Below are positions 58,023 through 64,000 of a stretch of DNA of 64,000 nucleotides, in pieces; positions within the stretch are counted from its first letter, which is position 1; every line of letters begins with the position of its first letter. Location of the stretch: positions 62,001-126,000 of the forward strand of contig NZ_JAAN01000033.1 of the NCBI RefSeq assembly GCF_000559025.1. Reading direction: 5' to 3'. The notes under the pieces are model-generated. The model was given only the letters and a program-made list of their open reading frames with translations, had not been told where the DNA came from and did no database searches. The position numbers were made by a program, and so were the translations under genes. This DNA is from Luteimonas huabeiensis HB2. GTDB taxonomy: Bacteria > Pseudomonadota > Gammaproteobacteria > Xanthomonadales > Xanthomonadaceae.

Positions 58023-58375
58023 CCGCCCCCGCCGGCTCCGAATACCGCCGCGCGCCCAGGCGCCAGGTCGCCGGGCTGATCGAGGTGATCGACGCCATGA
58101 CCGAGCAACGCCTGGGCCGCATCGGCAACCTGTCCGAGACCGGCATGCTGCTGATCGCCGGCGTGCCGCTGGTGGAGGACGCGCTGTACCAGCTCCGGTT
58201 CGCCCTGCCGCCCGCCACGCCGGGCGCCTCCCCGCGCGCGCTCGAGCTGGGCGCGCAGCTGCTGTGGAGCGCGGCGGCCGGCGCGCCCGGCCAGGTCTGG
58301 GCCGGGTTGCGCTTCATCGCCCTGGACGAGGCGCAGGCGCGCGCCCTGCGCGAGTGGGTGCGCGCCACCGGCTGA
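58019..58375 (+). CDS. PilZ-domain protein
   Basis: 118 aa single PilZ domain. The c-di-GMP-binding elements are present: the arginine motif YRRAPRRQVAG (RxxxR) and GNLSETGMLLIA ([D/N]xSxxG). A beta-barrel follows (VWAGLRFIALDEAQARALREW). Its ATG overlaps the DUF1631 stop. Probably a cytoplasmic c-di-GMP effector acting together with the DUF1631 protein. Confidence 0.92.
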   Translation: MTAPAGSEYRRAPRRQVAGLIEVIDAMTEQRLGRIGNLSETGMLLIAGVPLVEDALYQLRFALPPATPGASPRALELGAQLLWSAAAGAPGQVWAGLRFIALDEAQARALREWVRATG

Positions 58376-58451
58376 GCGCGGGGCCGCCGGCAGCCGCGTG
58401 GCGAATGCGTGACAATGGGCGCTCACTCGTCCCACAGGCGCCCGCGCTCCG

Positions 58452-59783
58452 ATGACCGCAGACACCGCTTCCCTCTACGCCGACCACCTCGCCACCCTGC
58501 AGCGCCGCACCGCCGTCGCCCTGGAACGCGGCGGCTTCGACACCCTGGTCGTGCCGAGCGGCACGCCGCACCGGCAGGTGTTCGACGACCGCGACTATCC
58601 CTACGCGGCCAACCCGCAGTTCAAGGCCTGGGTGCCGCTGACCCGCAATCCGGGCAGCTGGCTGGTGGCCACGCCGGGCGAGCGGCCGAGGCTGATCTAC
58701 CTGCAGCCGTTCGACTACTGGCACGTGGTGCCGGAGGCGCCGGCGGGGATCTGGGTCGAGCACTTCGACGTGACCGTCGTGCGCAGCGCCGAGGAGGCCC
58801 TGCAGCACCTGCCCCGGGACGCGTCGCGCTGCGCGATCCTCGGCGAGGCGCAGAGCGCGCTGGGCGATTTCGTGCCGAACAACCCGGAGCCGGTGCTGGC
58901 CTACCTGGACTACCACCGCGCCTACAAGACGCCCTACGAGATCGAGATGATCCGCGAGGCCACCGTGCGCGGCGTGCGCGCGCACCGCGCCGCCGAGCGC
59001 GCGTTCCGCGCCGGCGCCTCCGAGTTCGGCATCCACCTGGCCTACTGCCAGGCCGCCGGACAGGACGCGCACGACCTGCCCTACGACAACATCGTCGCCC
59101 TGAACCAGCACGGCGCGGTGCTGCACTACACCCAGCTCGACCGCGTGCCGCCGAAGCCGCTGCGCAGCCTGCTGGTGGACGCGGGCGCCGCCCACGCCGG
59201 CTACGCCTGCGACATCACCCGCACCCATGCGTTCGAGGAAGGCGGCGAGTTCCAGGCCCTGATCGAGGCCGTGGACCGCGTGCAGCAGGACCTCAACGAC
59301 CGCTTCCGCGCCGGCACCGATTATCGCCAGGTGCATCTCGACGCCCACCTCGCCCTGGCCGGCGTGCTGCGCGAGGCCGGAGTGATCCGCATGCAGCCGG
59401 AATCGGCGCTGGAATCGGGCGTCAGCGCCAAGTTCTTCCCGCACGGCATCGGCCACGGCATCGGCCTGCAGGTCCACGACGTGGGCGGCTTCGCGGCCTC
59501 CGACGCCGGCGGCACCATCCCCAAGCCCGACGGCCACCCCTACCTGCGCCTGACCCGCACCCTCGAGCCCGGCATGGTGGTGACCAACGAGCCCGGCATC
59601 TACTTCGCCGACCTGCTGATGCAGGAACTGCGCGAGAGCGAGCACGCCGGCGAGATCGACTGGGACCGCGTCGAGGCCCTGCGCCCCTACGGCGGCATCC
59701 GCATCGAGGACGACCTGGTCGTCGCCGAGGACGGCGCCCCGCGCAATCTCACCCGCGAGGAGTTCGCGCGCAGCGCCGGCTGA
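58452..59783 (+). CDS. pepQ: Xaa-Pro dipeptidase PepQ
   Basis: 443 aa M24B metallopeptidase cleaving X-Pro dipeptides. Metal ligands: Asp in LLVDAGAAHAGYACDITRTH, His in FPHGIGHGIGLQVHDVGG, Glu in TNEPGIYF and Glu in YGGIRIEDDLVV. The N-terminal half (GTPHRQVFDDRDYPYAANPQ, then FKAWVPLT) is typical of bacterial PepQ. A GACAAT box ~40 bp upstream may be its -10. It converges on pepP, a second M24B enzyme. Confidence 0.95.
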   Translation: MTADTASLYADHLATLQRRTAVALERGGFDTLVVPSGTPHRQVFDDRDYPYAANPQFKAWVPLTRNPGSWLVATPGERPRLIYLQPFDYWHVVPEAPAGIWVEHFDVTVVRSAEEALQHLPRDASRCAILGEAQSALGDFVPNNPEPVLAYLDYHRAYKTPYEIEMIREATVRGVRAHRAAERAFRAGASEFGIHLAYCQAAGQDAHDLPYDNIVALNQHGAVLHYTQLDRVPPKPLRSLLVDAGAAHAGYACDITRTHAFEEGGEFQALIEAVDRVQQDLNDRFRAGTDYRQVHLDAHLALAGVLREAGVIRMQPESALESGVSAKFFPHGIGHGIGLQVHDVGGFAASDAGGTIPKPDGHPYLRLTRTLEPGMVVTNEPGIYFADLLMQELRESEHAGEIDWDRVEALRPYGGIRIEDDLVVAEDGAPRNLTREEFARSAG

Positions 59784-59795
59784 CCCCGCGCTCGC

Positions 59796-59824
59796 GACGG
59801 CGGCGCGCGCTGTGCGCCGCCGTC
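59796..59824. terminator. Bidirectional terminator between pepQ and pepP
   Basis: GACGGCGGCGC, 7-base loop, GCGCCGCCGTC: a perfect 11-bp stem in the 39-bp gap between two convergent genes, overlapping the pepP stop codon. No T-tract follows on either side. Confidence 0.65.
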
Positions 59825-61148
59825 AGCGCGCGGCCATGAACGCCTCGATCTCCTCCGCGCTGCGCGGCAGTCCTTCGGTGAGCACTTCATGGCCGTCGCG
59901 GGTGATCGCCACGTCGTCCTCGATGCGGATGCCGATCCCCCGCCACGCCGCCGGCACGCCCCGCGCGTCCGGCGGGATGTAGAGCCCGGGCTCGACGGTG
60001 AACACCATGCCCGGCTCCAGCACCCGCGACTGGCCGTCGATGCGGTAGTCGCCGACGTCGTGCACGTCCAGGCCGAGCCAGTGCCCGGTCTTGTGCGGAT
60101 AGAAGCGCTTGTAGTCGCCTCCGGCGATCAGCCGCGCCGGCCGGCCCTTCAGCAGCCCCAGGCGCACCAGCCCCTCGGTGAGCACGGCGACCGCGGCATC
60201 GTGGAGGGCGGCGTAGGCCACGCCCGGCCGCGCCTGCGCGATCGCCGCCGCATGCGCCGCCAGCACCAGGTCGTGCAGGGCGCGCTGCTCCGGGCCGAAG
60301 CGGCCGTTGGCCGGGAAGGTCCGGGTGATGTCGGCGGCGTAGCCGCGGTATTCGGCGCCGGCGTCGATCAGCACCAGGTCGCCATCGGCCACCTGCGCGC
60401 GATTGGCGCGATAGTGCAGCACGCAGCCGTTGGCGCCGGCGCCCACGATGCTCTCGTAGGCCGGCACCGCATCGTGGCGCCGGAACACCCGCTCCAGCTC
60501 GGCCTGCAGCTCGTATTCGTGCATCCCCGGGCGCACCGCGCGCATCGCCGCGGCGTGCGCCTCCATGCTGATCCGCGCCGCGCGCTTCATCAGCCGCAGT
60601 TCCTCGCGCGACTTGAACAGCCGCATCTCGTCGAGCAGGTGGCCCAGTTCCAGGAACTCGTGCGGTGGCTGCGCGCCCAGCCGCACCTGCGCGCGCACGC
60701 GGTTGAGCCAGCCGATCAGCTTGAGGTCGAATTCGGTGTCGCGGCCGAAGTGGTAGTAGACGCGGGTGCGGCCTTCCAGCAGGCCCGGCAGGATCTCGTC
60801 GAGATCGTCGATCGGATAGGCATCGTCCATGCCGAATCCATCCACCGCGCCCTCCGGCCCCGCGCGCGGCCCGTCCCAGGCCTCGCGCTCCGGGTCGCGC
60901 TCGCGGCAGAACAGGAGGCTCTCGCCGTGCGCGCGCCCAGGCACCAGCACCAGCACCGCATCGGGCTCCTCGAAGCCGGTGAGATACCAGAGATCCGAGT
61001 CCTGGCGGTACGGATAGTGGGTGTCGCGGCTGCGCACGCGCTCGGGCGCGGCGGGCAGGACCAGGATGGCGTCGGGCCCGGCCATGCGCATCAGCTGGCG
61101 GCGGCGCCGCGCATAGGTCGCGGCGGGGATTCCGGCATGGGCGCTCAT
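59823..61148 (-). CDS. pepP: Xaa-Pro aminopeptidase PepP
   Basis: 441 aa M24B aminopeptidase releasing N-terminal residues before proline. N-terminal domain: RRRQLMRMAGPDAILVLPAA, then YPYRQDSDLWYLTGFEEPDA. Catalytic part: LIDAGAEYRGYAADITRTFP, HKTGHWLGLDVHDVG, FTVEPGLYI and GIRIEDDVAI. It follows ygfB by 14 bp, as in E. coli (ygfB-pepP). Confidence 0.97.
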   Translation of the reverse strand: MSAHAGIPAATYARRRRQLMRMAGPDAILVLPAAPERVRSRDTHYPYRQDSDLWYLTGFEEPDAVLVLVPGRAHGESLLFCRERDPEREAWDGPRAGPEGAVDGFGMDDAYPIDDLDEILPGLLEGRTRVYYHFGRDTEFDLKLIGWLNRVRAQVRLGAQPPHEFLELGHLLDEMRLFKSREELRLMKRAARISMEAHAAAMRAVRPGMHEYELQAELERVFRRHDAVPAYESIVGAGANGCVLHYRANRAQVADGDLVLIDAGAEYRGYAADITRTFPANGRFGPEQRALHDLVLAAHAAAIAQARPGVAYAALHDAAVAVLTEGLVRLGLLKGRPARLIAGGDYKRFYPHKTGHWLGLDVHDVGDYRIDGQSRVLEPGMVFTVEPGLYIPPDARGVPAAWRGIGIRIEDDVAITRDGHEVLTEGLPRSAEEIEAFMAAR

Positions 61149-61162
61149 GCGATCGGCGGTCC

Positions 61163-61705
61163 TCAGTTCAGGCTCTGGCGGTGGCGGCGCCCGAGCGCGC
61201 AGTCGCCGTGCAGCAGCAATGCCGCGACGCGCACGAACTCCTCGATCTCCGCCAGCGCGTTCTCATCCTCGTCGTCGCCGCCGTCCTGCGGCGCGGCCGC
61301 GGCGAGCTTGGCCAGGTCGCCGAGCGCCTCCCGGCCCTCTTCCGACAGCCCCGGCGCCTCGCCGGCCGCCAGACCGAACGCGCCCAGGAAGCCGCGGCAC
61401 CACTCGAACAGCGCCGCGCTGCGCTGGTACAGCGTGGCGTCGGCGTCTGGCAGCAGCAGCGCGAAGCCGAAACTGCGGTCCTCCAGCTGCGCCGCGGTCG
61501 CCGCCCGCAGCGCCTGCAGGGTGTCGTCGGCTTCCGCCGACTCGGCATCGGCCAGGAGCCGGCCCAGCCAGCCGGGCGCCTGGTCGCCGCCGCCGGCCAG
61601 CCAGCCGCTCACGGCGCCGTGCAGCTCCGCCGGCGTCGTCGCCAGGCCGAGCCGCCGGATCGAGTCCTCGACGGCCTCGGGCGCGGGAAGGGATTCGTCG
61701 GTCAC
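61163..61705 (-). CDS. ygfB: UPF0149-family protein YgfB
   Basis: 180 aa from a GTG (MTDESLPAPEAVEDSIRRLG) with GGAG 9 bases upstream. Helical protein with the family blocks LGLATTPAELHGAVSGWLAG, LFEWCRGFLGAFGLA and the C-terminal EIEEFVRVAALLLHGDC. In Pseudomonas YgfB modulates beta-lactamase gene expression; the exact role here is unknown. The frame is open far upstream but only because it is antisense to the ZapB-like gene. A TAGACT -10 box sits ~25 bp before the start. Confidence 0.92.
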   Translation of the reverse strand: MTDESLPAPEAVEDSIRRLGLATTPAELHGAVSGWLAGGGDQAPGWLGRLLADAESAEADDTLQALRAATAAQLEDRSFGFALLLPDADATLYQRSAALFEWCRGFLGAFGLAAGEAPGLSEEGREALGDLAKLAAAAPQDGGDDEDENALAEIEEFVRVAALLLHGDCALGRRHRQSLN

Positions 61706-61864
61706 GGCATCGCTCCGCGGTGGGCGCCACAGTCTAGGGCGTGCGCCGCGCGAGCGCATGCGGCCTTCCATGCGCTCGCGCGACCGGAGGCGACCGGCGC
61801 GGTGCGGCGCTCCCGCCCGGCACCGGGCGCCGCACGCCGCCTTGACCGGGTTCCGGCGGCTGCC

Positions 61865-61870
61865 TATCGT
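61865..61870 (+). promoter_or_regulatory. -10-like box 6 nt before the ZapB-like gene
   Basis: TATCGT followed by GCCGCC and the ATG at 61877. It has the same 6-base spacing as at bioA, recQ, hemW and ygfA, but matches the -10 consensus less well. Confidence 0.4.
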
Positions 61871-61876
61871 GCCGCC

Positions 61877-62098
61877 ATGGACCCGCCCGATCCCGTCGCC
61901 CAGCTGCGCGCCCTCGCCGGTCGTCTCGAGACGCTGGTGGAGCGCATCCAGCGGCTCACCGAGGAAAACCGCAGCCTGCGGCAGCAGCAGGAGCAGCTCG
62001 CCAGCGAACGCGCGCAGCTGCTGGCCAAGAACGAGCAGGCGCGGTCGCGGGTCGAGGCGATGATCGCGCGCCTGAAATCGCTGGAACAGCACACGTGA
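61877..62098 (+). CDS. TIGR02449/ZapB-like small coiled-coil protein
   Basis: 73 aa, entirely helical: LRALAGRLETLVERIQRLTE, then NRSLRQQQEQLASERAQLLA, ending RLKSLEQHT. Heptad leucines and high Gln/Glu/Arg content indicate a coiled coil as in the TIGR02449 (ZapB-like) family that precedes zapA in many gammaproteobacteria. Its stop overlaps the zapA GTG (GTGA). Confidence 0.9.
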   Translation: MDPPDPVAQLRALAGRLETLVERIQRLTEENRSLRQQQEQLASERAQLLAKNEQARSRVEAMIARLKSLEQHT

Positions 62099-62379
62099 GC
62101 ACCGAGCCGGTCTCGATTCGCGTGCTTGACCGCGAGTACACCGTCGGCGTGTCCGCCGACGCGCGCGATGCGCTGCTGGCCGCCGCGCGCGTGCTCGACG
62201 GCAAGATGCGCGAGGTGCGCGGCAGCAACCGCATGGCCGCGGTCGATCGCGTGGCCGTACTGGCGGCGCTCAACCTGGCCTACGAACTGCAGGAGCTGCG
62301 CGCCCTACACGAGACGCGCGAGCGCGAATTGCGCAGCGTGCTCGACCGGCTCGAGCGCCGTCTCGACAGCCTCGACTGA
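62095..62379 (+). CDS. zapA: Cell division protein ZapA
   Basis: 94 aa from a GTG overlapping the upstream stop. SIRVLDREYTVGVSADARDA (globular head) and VAVLAALNLAYELQEL followed by a coiled-coil tail ending RLERRLDSLD. ZapA bundles FtsZ filaments at the septum. It is followed by the 6S RNA gene, the classic zapA-ssrS-ygfA order. Confidence 0.96.
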   Translation: MSTEPVSIRVLDREYTVGVSADARDALLAAARVLDGKMREVRGSNRMAAVDRVAVLAALNLAYELQELRALHETRERELRSVLDRLERRLDSLD

Positions 62380-62452
62380 ACCTCGCGTCGGCGCGTCCTG
62401 AACGTCCCCTGCCGGCGCCGACCGGCGGACGTGCGCGACGGCGAACGCGCGC

Positions 62453-62458
62453 TATACT
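62453..62458 (+). promoter_or_regulatory. -10 box of the 6S RNA gene
   Basis: TATACT, about 7 bases before the predicted 5' end of 6S RNA. The -35 region (around 62430) is GC-rich and weak. Confidence 0.75.
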
Positions 62459-62465
62459 CCCCCTC

Positions 62466-62651
62466 GCGTCCTCTGCTGTGTCGACGGCGCGCGCAAACAT
62501 TCGCCTTGTCCCTTAATGACGACCTCGGGGACGTGACGGAATCCGGGTGTGCAAGTCCGCCCCGTGCGGAAAGCCCGATGGATCCCAAGCGTTCCCACTT
62601 GAACCCCGGGTTCAAGGTCGTTTCGCGCGCATCGTCATGGCGGAGGACGTA
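62466..62651 (+). ncRNA. ssrS: 6S RNA (SsrS)
   Basis: About 185 nt. It sits between zapA and ygfA, the conserved ssrS locus. The ends pair: GCGTCCTCTGC near 62466 with GCGGAGGACGT near 62640, then CGACGGCGCGCGCAAAC with GTTTCGCGCGCATCGTC, giving the long interrupted closing stem around a central open bubble. A CTTGAACCC-CGGGTTCAAG hairpin near 62597-62615 matches the same element in E. coli 6S RNA (CCTTGAACC...GGTTCAAGG). It binds the sigma70 holoenzyme and lowers transcription in stationary phase. The exact ends are estimates. Confidence 0.93.
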
Positions 62652-62771
62652 TTGATTTCCGGCGCGGGCGCGGCGGAAGCCCGGCCAGCGCCGCGGCTTC
62701 CGCCGCGCCCGCGCCGCATCCGCACCCGGCTTCGCGCCGCATGCGGGGTTCCGCGCCCCGGCGCACTCGTC

Positions 62772-62777
62772 CAGAAT
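62772..62777 (+). promoter_or_regulatory. -10-like box 6 nt before ygfA
   Basis: CAGAAT followed by GCGCGC and the ATG at 62784, the same spacing as at bioA, recQ and hemW. ygfA may also be co-transcribed with 6S RNA, as in E. coli. Confidence 0.4.
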
Positions 62778-62783
62778 GCGCGC

Positions 62784-63388
62784 ATGTCCGATTCCTCGAG
62801 CCCGCCCACGTCCGCCGAGCGCGCCGCGCTGCGGCGCTCGCTGCGCGACCGCCGCAAGGCGCTGTCGGCGCCGGAGCGCATCGCCGCCGCCGAGCGCGTC
62901 GCCGAACGGCTGCTGGCGCTCCCGTTCGCGCCGCAGCAGGGCTACGTCGCCGGCTACTGGGCGATGGACGGCGAGGTCGCCCTGCACGTCTGGCAGCTGC
63001 GCCTGCCGCGCGGCGTCGTCTACTGCCTGCCCGTCCTGCACGACGACGGCCGCATGCGCTTCGCGCCGTGGCGGCCCGGCGACCCGCTGGCCGCCAACCG
63101 CTACGGCATTCCCGAGCCGCAATCCGGGCCGGGCGCGCTGCTCGCGGCCGGCGACATGACGCTCGTGGTGACGCCGCTGGTCGGCTTCGACCGCAGCGGG
63201 CGCCGGCTGGGCATGGGCGCCGGCTGGTACGATCGCACTTTCGCCGACCGCCTCGACGCGGCGCCGCCGCCGTGGCTGGTGGGCGCCGCGCATGCCGTCC
63301 AGGAAGTCGAGGCCCTGCCCGAAGCGCCGTGGGACGTGCCCATGGACGCGATCTGCACCGAATCCGAAACCCTGATGCCCGCCGCCGC

Positions 63389-63392
<4 letters not shown>
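62784..63392 (+). CDS. ygfA: 5-formyltetrahydrofolate cyclo-ligase
   Basis: 202 aa from MSDSSSPPTSAERAALRRSL. It converts 5-formyl-THF to 5,10-methenyl-THF with ATP. Family marks: RRSLRDRRKAL near the N-terminus, VAGYWAMDGEV, LVVTPLVGFDRSGRRLGMGA, GWYDR and the closing PWDVPMDAICTES. The frame is open upstream through the 6S RNA, which is not coding. It overlaps the EVE-domain gene by 4 bp. Confidence 0.95.
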
Positions 63393-63865
<473 letters not shown>

Positions 63866-63866
63866 C

Positions 63867-64000
63867 ATGTCCGAAAGCAAGCGCCTGGCCGGCGAGAAGG
63901 CCATCGAGTTCGTCGAGGACGGCAGCGTCGTCGGCGTCGGCACCGGTTCCACCGTGGCCTACTTCATCGACGCCCTGGCGCGCATCCGCGACCGCATCGA
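63867..64000 (+). CDS. rpiA: Ribose-5-phosphate isomerase A, partial at window edge
   Basis: Only the first 44 residues are present: [20 protein letters not shown], then [20 protein letters not shown], the conserved substrate-loop GTGSTV of RpiA, which interconverts ribose-5-phosphate and ribulose-5-phosphate. It starts one base after the EVE-domain stop codon, so it is probably in the same operon. Confidence 0.94.
   Translation, partial: MSESKRLAGEKAIEFVEDGSVVGVGTGSTVAYFIDALARIRDRI

Noticed and set aside
62547-62783. N-terminal extension of ygfA through the 6S RNA region
   Set aside because: This stretch folds as 6S RNA and the protein family begins at 62784.

Overview
The window is very GC-rich (low-to-mid 70s % by eye) and gene-dense. 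Gene content and order point to a gammaproteobacterium of the Xanthomonadales/Lysobacterales (Lysobacter/Luteimonas-like): a pilG-pilH-pilI-pilJ-chpA twitching chemosensory operon divergent from gshB-tonB, the ygfB-pepP / zapA-6S RNA-ygfA block, and the rpoZ-spoT, gmk-yicC and rph-rdgB-hemW neighbourhoods. No phage, CRISPR array, rRNA or tRNA was seen. The only mobile-element trace is a decayed IS5-family transposase fragment near 37.7-37.9 kb.

Layout. 0-4 kb (minus): response regulator, histidine kinase, MacA-like adaptor and the start of an ABC ATPase, i.e. a regulated efflux operon. 4-9.7 kb: DUF486 protein, a 3'-eroded DUF962 gene, ynfA, mazG, cysQ and nudE (minus), then bioA-rsmE (plus). 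10-22 kb (minus): one long Pil-Chp operon with pilG, pilH, pilI, pilJ, a 2102-aa chpA, a degenerate CheB-like protein and a CheW-like protein. 22-26 kb: gshB, tonB, lepB, tsaB. 26-32.6 kb (minus): DUF1023 hydrolase and lipoprotein, DinG/YoaA-type helicase, and PBP1B with a translationally coupled TPR-type lipoprotein (LpoP-like). 32.7-36.4 kb: fused glycosyltransferase and a TPR membrane protein. 36.6-38 kb: a lower-GC patch with a DUF3829 lipoprotein and the IS remnant. 38-41.6 kb: relA, a secreted protein and two paralogous small Cys-rich secreted peptides. 41.7-51.4 kb: hrpA, dps, recQ, spoT, rpoZ. 51.5-55.8 kb: gmk, yicC, rph, rdgB, hemW. 55.8-64 kb: DUF1631-PilZ pair, pepQ, pepP, ygfB, ZapB-like, zapA, 6S RNA, ygfA, an EVE-domain gene and the start of rpiA.

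Four signals stand out. (1) Three families of palindromic or heptameric repeats occupy intergenic DNA, mostly between convergent genes, and have rewritten the 3' ends of recQ, gshB and the DUF962 gene. (2) Five genes carry a -10-like hexamer exactly 6 nt before the start codon, suggesting leaderless transcripts. (3) The Pil-Chp operon has a CheB-like protein lacking the catalytic triad, and ChpA contains a ~220-residue AERxE pentapeptide helix. (4) mrcB overlaps an LpoP-like lipoprotein gene. I see no wholly new multigene system; the least explained loci are the Cys-peptide pair with a possibly frameshifted neighbour, and the DUF1631-PilZ pair.
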